This document shows, one piece after another, positions 42,732 through 51,126 of a stretch of 64,000 bases of DNA. Where the stretch lies: positions 62,001 to 126,000 of the forward strand of contig NZ_LGYZ01000087.1 in assembly GCF_001310275.1 (NCBI RefSeq), written 5' to 3'. Position numbers and translations under genes: made by a program. Position 1 is the first letter of the stretch. Each line of letters begins with the position of its first letter. The notes below the pieces were generated by a model, which saw only the letters and a list, made by a program, of their open reading frames with translations, searched no databases and was not told where the DNA came from. This stretch comes from Nocardia arizonensis (lineage in GTDB: Bacteria > Actinomycetota > Actinomycetes > Mycobacteriales > Mycobacteriaceae).

Positions 42732-44247
42732 GGACTTTCGAAGCTCATCCCTGGACTTCGCGACCATGAGTGATGAGGGGCTGATCGGCGCCCTTCGGAC
42801 GGCGCACGGGGCGGTGGCCGCGGCGCAGGCGGCGGAAGTGTTCGCCGTGCGGGAGTTGTATCGGCGGCGGCGGGCCGAGAATGTGGAACCGGGGACCGAC
42901 GGGGTGCGGGCCGGGGAGTTCGCGGCGTCGGAGGTGGCGGTGGCGCTGCATGCCGAGGAGGCGACGGCGGGGGCGCTCATCGATATCGGGCTCGCGCTCG
43001 ACGAGTCGCTGCCGCGTACGCGGGCGGCGTTCGCGGCGGGGCGGATCGATGTAGCGAAGGTGCGGGTGATCGTGGATTGCACGCGGGGGCTGGCGGCGGA
43101 GGTCGTGGCGGTGCTGGAGCCGCGGTTGATCGAGACTGCCGAGCGTACCGATCCGGGGCGGTTGCGGCAGGCGGCGCGGCGGTGGGTGGCGCGGGTGGAT
43201 CCCGGTGGGGCGCAACGGCGTCGGGAACGGCGGCAGGACGAGCGCGACGTACGGATCAGGGGTGTGCAGGATGGTATGGCGGTGTTCGACGGGCTGATGC
43301 CCGCGCCGGGGGCGCAGACGGTCGCCATGCGACTGCGGGAGATGAGTTATGCAGTGTGCTCGCGAGATCCGCGGACCATGCCGCAGCGGCGGGCGGACGC
43401 GCTGGTGGCGCTCGCGGACGGGTCGGGGCGGCTGCGGTGCCGGTGCGAACGCGGGGAACGGTGCCCGGTGGCGGCGGTGCCGATCGATCCGCCGCGGCGC
43501 GCGCTGATCCAGGTCGGGATTCCGGCGGAATCCCTGTTCGGACTGCGGGACGCGCCGGGATATCTCGCGGGATACGGTCCGATCGACGCCGCGCTGGCTC
43601 GACGCATCGCCGAACACGCTCGGTTCCAGGCGATTTCGGAACAGGATGCGGACGAGGAGCCTTCCGCGGCCGATATCGGACGTGCGATCGCGGAATCCGG
43701 CGCTGACGCGAGGGGTGCTCACCTCGACTCCGATTGTCGGATGCCCGCGCAGGAAATCGCCACCGCGGGAACACGCGCCGACGGACCGTCGGCGGTGACG
43801 CGGGCCGAGCGCACGGCGCGAGCGGTGGACGGTAGCTGCCGGTTTCCCGGGTGCGCCATGCCCGCGGCCGAATCCGAACCCGAGACGACGCGGCGCGGCG
43901 GTCTGGTGTCGCTGTGCTCGCGCCACAGACGCCTGAAGTCGTTGGCGGACAAGGGCAGAACGGGATGGCGGGTGATACTGGCCGGCCGCGACCGACTGCG
44001 CTGGACGACGCCGACCGGCGACATCTTCGTCAGTGTCCGCGAAGGGGCGCGCTATCTCTTCCCGCACACCGACACCGAAGCGCCCGTCGTGCCGCCCGCG
44101 TTCACGCGGCGCACCGAACCGACGCGGGCCGAATCTCCCGCCCCCGGCGACCGGCCTACCGCCGAGGACCTGTGTTACCCGCTCAGCGGGCACCTTCCGG
44201 TGCACCGGCAACTGTCCCGACTCGCGCCCGAGGACGACATCTCCTAG
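42724..44247 (+). CDS. DUF222 / 13E12-repeat family protein with degenerate HNH end
   Basis: 507 residues. Residues about 5-300 are the DUF222 domain (LRTAHGAVAAAQAAEVFAVRELY, later ALDESLPRTRAAFAAGRID). The C-terminus keeps CRFPGC and the LCSRHRRLKSLADKGRTGW part of the usual HNH nuclease but lacks the central D/E-H-H strand, so nuclease activity is doubtful. Such proteins are repeated in mycobacterial and Nocardia genomes and several are SOS-induced; a perfect LexA box overlaps this start codon. It is the first chromosomal gene past the tRNA. Confidence 0.88.
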   Translation: MFEDFRSSSLDFATMSDEGLIGALRTAHGAVAAAQAAEVFAVRELYRRRRAENVEPGTDGVRAGEFAASEVAVALHAEEATAGALIDIGLALDESLPRTRAAFAAGRIDVAKVRVIVDCTRGLAAEVVAVLEPRLIETAERTDPGRLRQAARRWVARVDPGGAQRRRERRQDERDVRIRGVQDGMAVFDGLMPAPGAQTVAMRLREMSYAVCSRDPRTMPQRRADALVALADGSGRLRCRCERGERCPVAAVPIDPPRRALIQVGIPAESLFGLRDAPGYLAGYGPIDAALARRIAEHARFQAISEQDADEEPSAADIGRAIAESGADARGAHLDSDCRMPAQEIATAGTRADGPSAVTRAERTARAVDGSCRFPGCAMPAAESEPETTRRGGLVSLCSRHRRLKSLADKGRTGWRVILAGRDRLRWTTPTGDIFVSVREGARYLFPHTDTEAPVVPPAFTRRTEPTRAESPAPGDRPTAEDLCYPLSGHLPVHRQLSRLAPEDDIS

Positions 44248-44270
44248 GCTCGCCGCCACCGCGAGCGGAC

Positions 44271-45008
44271 TCAGCTACTGACCTCCACCACCCAGTTCTC
44301 GTTGTTCACATCCACCCGGTTCGACCCGTCGTACACCGCGGGTGTGGCGGCCCGCCCTTCCAGCAGTCCGTTGAGCTGGTCCAGCGCGGCTTTGGCGGTG
44401 ACCTTCGCGTTCTCGATCTTCGCGCCGGACGCGACGCACCGCACGACCTCCTCCGAGGCGCCCGCCGAGCGCGCGAGTTCGGCAAGCTGCTGATCGGTGT
44501 GGTCGCTGCGGTTCTCCTCGGGCTGATCGGTGACGAACAGCCGCTCATGGAATTTCGAGTACACCGGACCGGAACCGCCCTCGGCCACACACTGGTTGGC
44601 GGCGACGGCTCGGGTGGAGTAGTCCTTGCTGCCGGAGCGGGAGTCAAGGAAGTTCACGAAGCGGTAGCGCACGGCCAATTCGCCGTCGTCGACGCGCTGG
44701 GCGATCTCCTGGCCGTAGACGCGTTCGACCTCGCCGCAGGCCGGGCACAGCGGGTCCTCGTACACGTCGACGGTGTGGGCGGCGTCGACGCGGCCGAGCA
44801 GGATCGCGCCGTCGGGGGCGAGCACGGAGACCACGGCGGGATTGTGGACCGCTCCGTAGCCGTCGTTGCGGATCGCGGCCTCCTCCTTGCTCCAGCGCAT
44901 CGCCAAGAACACGATCAGCGCGATCACCACCACCGCGACGGCGGCCAGAGCATAGGTGGTGGTGTTCGACATGGGTCGCGGCGTGTACTTCTGCGGAGAT
45001 TCGCTCAC
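44271..45008 (-). CDS. DsbA-like thiol-disulfide oxidoreductase, membrane anchored
   Basis: 245 residues. A short cytosolic start is followed by one membrane helix (about 18-38, ALAAVAVVVIALIVFLAMRW) and an outer thioredoxin-fold domain with active site CPAC in YEDPLCPACGEVE. A second Cys pair (QCVAEG, RCVASG) may form a structural disulfide. The layout matches mycobacterial secreted DsbA-like proteins that oxidise exported proteins. GTG 45008 is preferred, giving SESPQKYTPRP as in relatives; ATG 44972 is an alternative. It lies 82 bases downstream of the first prenyl synthase stop, same strand. Confidence 0.85.
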   Translation of the reverse strand: MSESPQKYTPRPMSNTTTYALAAVAVVVIALIVFLAMRWSKEEAAIRNDGYGAVHNPAVVSVLAPDGAILLGRVDAAHTVDVYEDPLCPACGEVERVYGQEIAQRVDDGELAVRYRFVNFLDSRSGSKDYSTRAVAANQCVAEGGSGPVYSKFHERLFVTDQPEENRSDHTDQQLAELARSAGASEEVVRCVASGAKIENAKVTAKAALDQLNGLLEGRAATPAVYDGSNRVDVNNENWVVEVSS

Positions 45009-45090
45009 CCCGACCACTTTGCCCGAACTCGGCGCGGCGGTGGCCGCCGGGCGGGCGAATCGGTGTGTCGATCCGCGCCGCGGCCGCTGG

Positions 45091-46167
45091 TCAACTGCTG
45101 CGCAGTACCGCGGACTCGGCGATGCGGCGCAGCGCCTGGCCGACCTCGGCCGGGAACGGCGCGTCGGCAAGCGCGCGTTCGGCCTGTTCCCAGCGCTCGC
45201 CTATCATTCGCTCGACCCGCGGCTGGGCGGTTCGGGACAGGATCTCGCGGCAGGCGCGCGCGCCGTCCTCGTCCAGGCCGGGATCGCCGAGCAGTGCGCG
45301 CAGCCGGGCGGCGTCGGTGGCGGAGGAGTGTTCGAGGGCGAGGGCGACCAGGGCGGTGTGTTTGCCTTCGCGCAGATCCTCCAGATTGGATTTGCCGCTG
45401 CGTGCCGGATCGCCGAAGACGCCGAGCAGGTCGTCGCGCAGCTGGAACGCCTCGCCGAGTGGCCGGGCGTAGGCGGTGAGGGCGGCGCGCACGGATGGCG
45501 CCGCACCGGCCAGCGCGGCGCCGAGGTGCAGCGGGCGTTCACAGGTGTAGGAGACGGTCTTGTAGCGCACGATCCGCAGGGCGCGTTCGAGATCGCTGGT
45601 GGGGCGGGCGGTGGACAACAGGTCCAGGTATTGGCCGTACATGACGTCGGCGCGCATGTGGTCCAGTACCGAAAGGGCCGCGCGGAGCCGCGCGGAACTC
45701 AGTTGCGCGGTGTGCAGGAGTTCGGCGGCCCATACCATCGCCAGATCGCCGAGCACGATGGCCGCGCCCGCGCCGAAGCGGTCCGGGTCGCGCCGGTCGC
45801 GATAGCGCTCGGCGAGGACGCGGTGCACGGTCGGCCGGTCCCGGCGGGTGGCGCTGTCATCGATGATGTCGTCGTGGATGAGCACCGAGGCATGGAACAG
45901 TTCCAGTGAGGCCGCGGCCCGCACCACCGGTGCGGGCACATCGGGTCCGCCGCCGCCCGCGAGCCAGCCGAGGACGCACAACACCGGGCGGATGCGTTTG
46001 CCGCCCGCGAACAGGAATTCGTCGAGGACGGTGACGACCTCGTCCGGCAGCTGCCGGGCGGCGCCGCTGCCCCGCTTGCCACGCAGGAACGAGGACAGCG
46101 CGGCGTCGACCCGGGTGCGGATCGCGCTCAGGTCGGCGGCGACGACATCGACGGTCCGGGCGGTCAT
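45091..46167 (-). CDS. Trans-isoprenyl diphosphate synthase (third gene of geosmin operon)
   Basis: 358 residues. Both Asp-rich motifs are intact: first LIHDDIIDDS and second FQLRDDLLG. Substrate-binding GGKRIRP is near the N-terminus. It condenses isopentenyl diphosphate with an allylic diphosphate. A Ser lies five residues before the first Asp, without a bulky side chain, so longer products than farnesyl are possible. The start overlaps the geosmin synthase stop by 4 bases (ATGA), so the two are translationally coupled. Confidence 0.88.
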   Translation of the reverse strand: MTARTVDVVAADLSAIRTRVDAALSSFLRGKRGSGAARQLPDEVVTVLDEFLFAGGKRIRPVLCVLGWLAGGGGPDVPAPVVRAAASLELFHASVLIHDDIIDDSATRRDRPTVHRVLAERYRDRRDPDRFGAGAAIVLGDLAMVWAAELLHTAQLSSARLRAALSVLDHMRADVMYGQYLDLLSTARPTSDLERALRIVRYKTVSYTCERPLHLGAALAGAAPSVRAALTAYARPLGEAFQLRDDLLGVFGDPARSGKSNLEDLREGKHTALVALALEHSSATDAARLRALLGDPGLDEDGARACREILSRTAQPRVERMIGERWEQAERALADAPFPAEVGQALRRIAESAVLRSS

Positions 46168-48419
46168 CGCGCGTTCTCCCCGCTCAGCAGGCCGTCGATG
46201 CGCACGGCGCCGGTGCCGAGCCCGGACGGGCGCAACAGCTCGGTCAGCACGGGTTCCGCGGCGCGCGACATGGCGGGCCGGTACCGGGATTCGAGTTGGT
46301 CCTCGAGGTATCGACCGCTGTGTTCGTGCCAGTGCGCGATGGCGGCCATCCAGTCGCGGAGTTCGGCCACGCGCCGGTCCAGGGCGGCGCGAGCCTCGGG
46401 ACCGAGGTCGGATTCGTCGTAGAGGGCGGGCAGTTCGGTGGTGACGATGCGGTCGAATTGGTCGATCCGCGCGGTCATGAGGTCGGTGACCATGCTCACG
46501 GCCTCCTCGCGGTCGCATTCGAAGAACGTGCGCATGACGCGGACGCCGTTGTGCAGGTCGCCCTCGTATTCGGTTTCCTTCCGATACGAGAACAGGTCGT
46601 TGAGCAGGGTCGCGAAATCGGTGGCGGTGTTCTCCAGATCGCGCAGCGTCTGCGCGCGATAGACCTCGGGCGGGACCAGTTCGCCGTGGGAGAGCCGCGA
46701 CATGGTCTTGGTCAGATCGGAACCGAAAGTGCGGCGGCGCATTTCGATGTAGTCGACGGGATCGGGAATGCGATCGACCACATCGTTGGCGACCTCCCAT
46801 TCGCAGCCCTCGATGAGGTTCATGACCGAGGTGTGCAGTTCGAGTCGCTGGGTGGCGTTGAGATCGCGCGCCGAGCGCCGCCACAGCTCGGCGAGTCCGC
46901 GTTCCATCGTATTGGCGGGGAGCGGGACCTGCGAGTCGTCGAGCGGCATGAACCGCTGGAATCGTCTGGTCTGGGCATCCGCGCCCGCGAGATCGCGGCG
47001 GCGGCCGAAGACCTGGGGATAGTAGTCATCGACATAGGTGCCCCAGGCCAGCCAGGCGGCGGAGATGTCCAGTTCCTCGGCGGTGGCGTCGGGGTCCATG
47101 CCCGCCGAGCACAGGGCGAAATCGAACTGGCGCAGGTCGTTCGGCGTCCACAGCGGCAGCCCGCCCAGCGGCAGCACCGGTTCGTGCAGGCCGATCTCGC
47201 GGCCCCACCGCGTCAGCGTGGTCCGCGCCGACTCCAGCAGCGGATTGAGTCGCAGTTCGTACGGCATGGCGATCTCGGGTTTCGCGGTCGCGCCGACCGA
47301 CTCGAAACGGGTGTGCGCGAAACCGCGGGCACGCACGTGCTCGGAACGCGGATCGGGGCGCGGCAGCCGCGCGACGGCGGAACCCGGGCCGATCGGCGGG
47401 CGCGGGCCGCCGCCCGCGAGCGCGCCGCCCTTGTTCATGTAGCGGCTCGATCGCATATGCCATTCGTGGCCGCCGGACTGCCAGTCCTGCAACCCTTTCG
47501 CGTAGGCGTAGACGGCGAGTTGTTCCGGCACGCCGACCGATTCCCGGACGAACAGCAGGGGTACCTCGGTGAGCGCGGTGTGCTCGAACTGTTGCAGGCG
47601 CGAGGTCAGCAGATCGTTGACCAGGTTCGCCGCGCGCTGGGTCTCACAGCCGATGAACCTCTCCACCACCAGCACTGCATTGGCGTTCTCCCCCTCCGAG
47701 CGAACCTCGCGTTCGTAGGAGAACAGATCGTTGCGTAGGTGGACCGCGTCGGCGAAGGTGTCGCGCAGCACCTCGAGCGGCCGGGTCCGGGCCAAATCGG
47801 CAGGCACCTCGGCGCCGACGGCGTGTTCGACCAGATTGGCCGACCACGGCGCGCCACCGACCTGCCTGCGCATCTCGATGTATTCGATCGGATTCGCGAC
47901 CCGGCCCGCGTTGATATTGGCCAGCTCCCAGCGCGATGCCTCGAGCAGTGCCCGGGTGGTCTCGGCGAAACGGCGACGCCAGTCCATCGACATCGTCGGC
48001 ACGGTGCGCTGCCACAGATCGGCCAGTCCGCGTTCGACCGGATTGGTCGGCTCGGGCATGGGCTCCTCCGACAACGGCATGAAGGCGCGCAGCCGATCCA
48101 GGTAGTCCTTGGCGCCGACGGTGTCGCGGCTGCGTTTGAACAGTTCGAGGAAATGGTCGTCGAAATAGAAGACCCACACGTACCAGTCGGTAATGAGATC
48201 GAGTTCGCGGCCGTCGCAATCGGGATGGGTGTAGGCGCAGAGCAATCCGTAGTCGTGGCGCTCCAGATCGGCCCGGTCCCAGATCCTGCACCCGTGTTGT
48301 TCGGTGAAGAACCCCATCTCCTCGGCCCACCGCCCGGTGTGGGCGCGGGCGCGATCGAGGTGCGGATTGAGGCGGGCCGGATAGGGCATGTAGAACTCGG
48401 GGAGGTCGAACGGCTGCAC
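46164..48419 (-). CDS. geoA: Geosmin synthase (bifunctional germacradienol/geosmin synthase)
   Basis: 751 residues with two terpene-synthase domains. The N-terminal domain converts farnesyl diphosphate to germacradienol and has DDHFLE from D87 and NSE motif NDLFSYERE from N230. The C-terminal domain, which finishes geosmin with loss of acetone, has DDYYPQVF from D464 and NDLFSYRKE from N607. QPFDLPEFYMPYPARLNPHL is the typical N-terminus. I chose GTG 48419 because it starts just before that sequence with AGGAG 5 bases upstream; ATG 48440 is an alternative. Lies between two prenyl synthases that can supply its substrate. Confidence 0.93.
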   Translation of the reverse strand: MQPFDLPEFYMPYPARLNPHLDRARAHTGRWAEEMGFFTEQHGCRIWDRADLERHDYGLLCAYTHPDCDGRELDLITDWYVWVFYFDDHFLELFKRSRDTVGAKDYLDRLRAFMPLSEEPMPEPTNPVERGLADLWQRTVPTMSMDWRRRFAETTRALLEASRWELANINAGRVANPIEYIEMRRQVGGAPWSANLVEHAVGAEVPADLARTRPLEVLRDTFADAVHLRNDLFSYEREVRSEGENANAVLVVERFIGCETQRAANLVNDLLTSRLQQFEHTALTEVPLLFVRESVGVPEQLAVYAYAKGLQDWQSGGHEWHMRSSRYMNKGGALAGGGPRPPIGPGSAVARLPRPDPRSEHVRARGFAHTRFESVGATAKPEIAMPYELRLNPLLESARTTLTRWGREIGLHEPVLPLGGLPLWTPNDLRQFDFALCSAGMDPDATAEELDISAAWLAWGTYVDDYYPQVFGRRRDLAGADAQTRRFQRFMPLDDSQVPLPANTMERGLAELWRRSARDLNATQRLELHTSVMNLIEGCEWEVANDVVDRIPDPVDYIEMRRRTFGSDLTKTMSRLSHGELVPPEVYRAQTLRDLENTATDFATLLNDLFSYRKETEYEGDLHNGVRVMRTFFECDREEAVSMVTDLMTARIDQFDRIVTTELPALYDESDLGPEARAALDRRVAELRDWMAAIAHWHEHSGRYLEDQLESRYRPAMSRAAEPVLTELLRPSGLGTGAVRIDGLLSGENAR

Positions 48420-48445
48420 GATATCTCCTGTCCTGGACATGGATG

Positions 48446-49468
48446 TCACCGATCCCGGCGCGTGATCAGGTCGGCGAGCGCGACCAGGTCCGGCGCGGTC
48501 GACGGGTCGATGAGCGCCGCGATCGCGGCCTCGACGCGCTGTCGGGCCTCGCGCAGCGCGGCACTGCGCCCGCCCGCGGATTCCACCAGCGCGGCGGCGC
48601 GTTCGGTGTCGAGCGCGTCCGCCCCCGCGTGGTAAAGGGCGGCCAGTTCGGCGGCGGCGACGGTGTCGGATTCAAGCGCCGCGACCACCGGCAGCGACAT
48701 GGTGCGCCGGGCCAGGTCGCTCGACGGCTTGCCGGTGACGTTCGGATCGCCCCAGATGCCCATGACATCGTCGACGAACTGGAAGGCCATGCCGAGTTCG
48801 CGGCCGAAGGTGTTCATCCGCGCGACAGTCGCCGAATCCGCGCCTGCGCACAGGGCGCCCAGCGCGCAGGCGCAGCCCATGAGCGATCCGGTCTTGCCCA
48901 TCGCCATGCGCCCGTAGGCGCCGAGATCGGCGGGAGCGCCCGCGCCGAGTCGGCAGTCCTCGTGCTGTCCCCGGCACATCTCGATCACGGTCGACTCGAG
49001 GTGTCCGACGGCCGTGTCGGCGATCGCGGCGGGCAGTCCGCTCACCAGCGTGCGCACCGCGAGCGCGTGTATGGCGTCGCCGAGCAGGATGGCGTCGGCC
49101 ACGCCCCACACCGTCCACACCGCGGGTCGACCGCGGCGGTTGCGGTCGCCGTCCATGACGTCGTCGTGCAGCAGGGTGAAATTGTGCACCAGTTCGACGG
49201 CGACGGCCGCGTCCACGGCCACGCGGGGCAGCGCCGCGCAGGCGGCCGCGGCGCCGAGGGTCAGTGCGGGACGCAGCGCCTTGCCCGAATCCGCGCGCGC
49301 CGGTGCGCCGTCGGCGTCCCACCAGCCGAAGTGGTAGCCGCCCATGAGCCGCAACGGATCGGGCAGTGCGGATATCGCCTCCCGCAGCGCGGGTTCGCAC
49401 AGGATTCTGGCGTTCGCCAGGATTTCGTCGGCGCGGCGGTCGGCCGCCGCCGAAGTCGTCTCGATCAT
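48446..49468 (-). CDS. Trans-isoprenyl diphosphate synthase (first gene of geosmin operon)
   Basis: 340 residues. First Asp-rich motif LLHDDVMDGD, second FQFVDDVMG; GKALRP near the N-terminus. A Phe lies five residues before the first Asp (F-T-L-L-H-D-D), the sort of bulky residue that limits chain length, so this is the better candidate for making farnesyl diphosphate for geosmin. It is 27 bases upstream of the geosmin synthase start. ATG 49468 gives MIETTSAAADRRADEIL; an ATG at 49498 adds ten poorly conserved residues. Confidence 0.88.
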   Translation of the reverse strand: MIETTSAAADRRADEILANARILCEPALREAISALPDPLRLMGGYHFGWWDADGAPARADSGKALRPALTLGAAAACAALPRVAVDAAVAVELVHNFTLLHDDVMDGDRNRRGRPAVWTVWGVADAILLGDAIHALAVRTLVSGLPAAIADTAVGHLESTVIEMCRGQHEDCRLGAGAPADLGAYGRMAMGKTGSLMGCACALGALCAGADSATVARMNTFGRELGMAFQFVDDVMGIWGDPNVTGKPSSDLARRTMSLPVVAALESDTVAAAELAALYHAGADALDTERAAALVESAGGRSAALREARQRVEAAIAALIDPSTAPDLVALADLITRRDR

Positions 49469-49779
49469 CGGATTACACCGGTCATGCGCGGTCCTCATCT
49501 CGGGCTCGACGGGGCACAGCGACGCGATGACGGCAACGATAAGGACCGCCGGACACCGCGGAAAAGCAGGGCTAACCAGGATGAACGAAAGTACCGGAGC
49601 GACTTGCCTGCATATCGTGTTCGAATTGACCTATGCGACAGCGCATTCCGAACCCACCCGATGGTAGGTCCGCGGGCCCGGCCCGCGCCGGGAAAATCCG
49701 AACATCCCGGATGGTCCGCTTCGCGGATGGTTACGACAGTGGCACGAAGGTGTCGCGATTCGGCGAAGCGGGCGGACGG
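49469..49779. other. Intergenic region upstream of geosmin operon
   Basis: 311 bases that should hold the operon promoter and the terminator of the MFS gene to the right. A GC palindrome (CGCGGGCCCGGCCCGCG) occurs near 49670-49690 and a small CCGCTTCGCGG hairpin near 49720. No clear promoter hexamers. Confidence 0.4.
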
Positions 49780-51126
49780 CTAGCCGGAATCGGCCGTCGA
49801 GCGCGTCCCGCGGCGGTTGTCGCGCTCGATCTCCTCGGCGTCCGAGGGCTCCTCGGGACCGCGCGGGTCTCGCTCCTGGCCGAATTCCTCGATCTCGGAT
49901 TCGGGAATGATCTCGGAGCGGGCGGCGCCGGGCCGCAACGGTTCCGGGGCCACCAGCCACCACAGTGCGGCCAGGGCGAGCAGACCGCCGGTGACCAGCA
50001 AAGCGATGCCGTAGGAGGTTTGCTGTGCCAGCGCGCCGATGGCGATCGGGCCGATGACCGTGCCGAGATCGGCCGACATCTGGAATCCGGCCAGCACCGG
50101 TCCGCCGCGGGCCTTGGGCCCGATGACATCGGCGAGCGCGGCTTGCAGGGTCGGGGTGAGCATGCCCGAACCGATGCCCGCGACCACCGAGGTGCCGAGC
50201 AGCCAGGCCAGATTCGGCGCGTAGCCGAGTCCGGCGGTGCCGACGGCGCAGATCGCGGCGCCCGCGATCAGGAACGGCCTGCGCCCGAACCGATCCGACA
50301 GTCCGCCCGCCCAGAACAGCACCGCGACATTGCCCGCGGCGAAGACGGTCAACGCGACACCGGCCATACCGCTCGGCTGTTTCAGCACCTCGACCACCAG
50401 CAGCGGCACCAGCGCCATGCGCACGCCGAAGATCGCCGCGCCATTGGCGAAATTGGACCACAGCACCGCCCGGTACTCCGGCCGGGCCAGCGCCGCACCG
50501 AAACTCATCAACCGCAGCGCGCCGGAGGTCTCCGGCGCCGCCAGATGCGACCGGCGCAGGCTCAGGTGGACGGCGAGGGTCGCGACGAGCAGGGCCGCGG
50601 CGTAGATGACGAACGGCATGCGCAGGCCGAGTCCTGACAGCGCGCCGCCGACCAGCGGCCCGCTCACCGACCCGACCAGGAAACTCGTCGACCACAGCCC
50701 CGACACCCGACCGCGCTGTTCGGGCGGTGACATGCGGATCACCAGCGCCAGCGACGACACGGTGAACATGGTCGACCCGATACCGCCGACCGAGCGCAAC
50801 ACCAGCAACTGCCAGTAACTCTGGGCCAGCGCGCTCGCGCCCGTCGACGCCGCGACGATGAGCAGACCGCCGAGATAGACCGAGCGCTCACCCAGCCGCT
50901 GCACCAGCCGTCCGCTCACCGGCGCGAACACCAGCCGCATGGCGGCGAAGGCGCTCACGATGGCCGAGGCCGCTGCCACGCCCACGCCGAAACTGCGCGC
51001 GAACTGCGGCAGTACCGGAGCGACCAGACCGAATCCGATGGCGATGACGAAGGCGGCGCCGAGCAGAACCCAGATCTCGCCCGGCAGCGCCCGCGGGCCG
51101 CCTGCCGGGGCGAAGCGCCTACTCAC
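49780..51126 (-). CDS. MFS transporter, 12 helices
   Basis: 448 residues. Twelve hydrophobic segments with the MFS loop motif GRLVQRLGERSVYLGG between helices 2 and 3 and its echo GGLSDRFGRRPFLIAG between 8 and 9. It belongs to the proton-driven drug or metabolite exporter type; substrate unknown. An acidic C-terminal tail (EIIPESEIEEFGQERD and on) extends into the cytosol. The GTG start at 51126 overlaps the end of pgm (GGGTGAGTAG), which suggests coupled translation. Confidence 0.85.
   Translation of the reverse strand: MSRRFAPAGGPRALPGEIWVLLGAAFVIAIGFGLVAPVLPQFARSFGVGVAAASAIVSAFAAMRLVFAPVSGRLVQRLGERSVYLGGLLIVAASTGASALAQSYWQLLVLRSVGGIGSTMFTVSSLALVIRMSPPEQRGRVSGLWSTSFLVGSVSGPLVGGALSGLGLRMPFVIYAAALLVATLAVHLSLRRSHLAAPETSGALRLMSFGAALARPEYRAVLWSNFANGAAIFGVRMALVPLLVVEVLKQPSGMAGVALTVFAAGNVAVLFWAGGLSDRFGRRPFLIAGAAICAVGTAGLGYAPNLAWLLGTSVVAGIGSGMLTPTLQAALADVIGPKARGGPVLAGFQMSADLGTVIGPIAIGALAQQTSYGIALLVTGGLLALAALWWLVAPEPLRPGAARSEIIPESEIEEFGQERDPRGPEEPSDAEEIERDNRRGTRSTADSG

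Noticed and set aside
42724..44247. DUF222 gene as the integration site of the element, as for phiRv1 in 13E12 repeats
   Set aside because: The gene is intact and lies beyond the tRNA. The integrase frame and element end point to the tRNA. Only an indirect link is kept as a finding.
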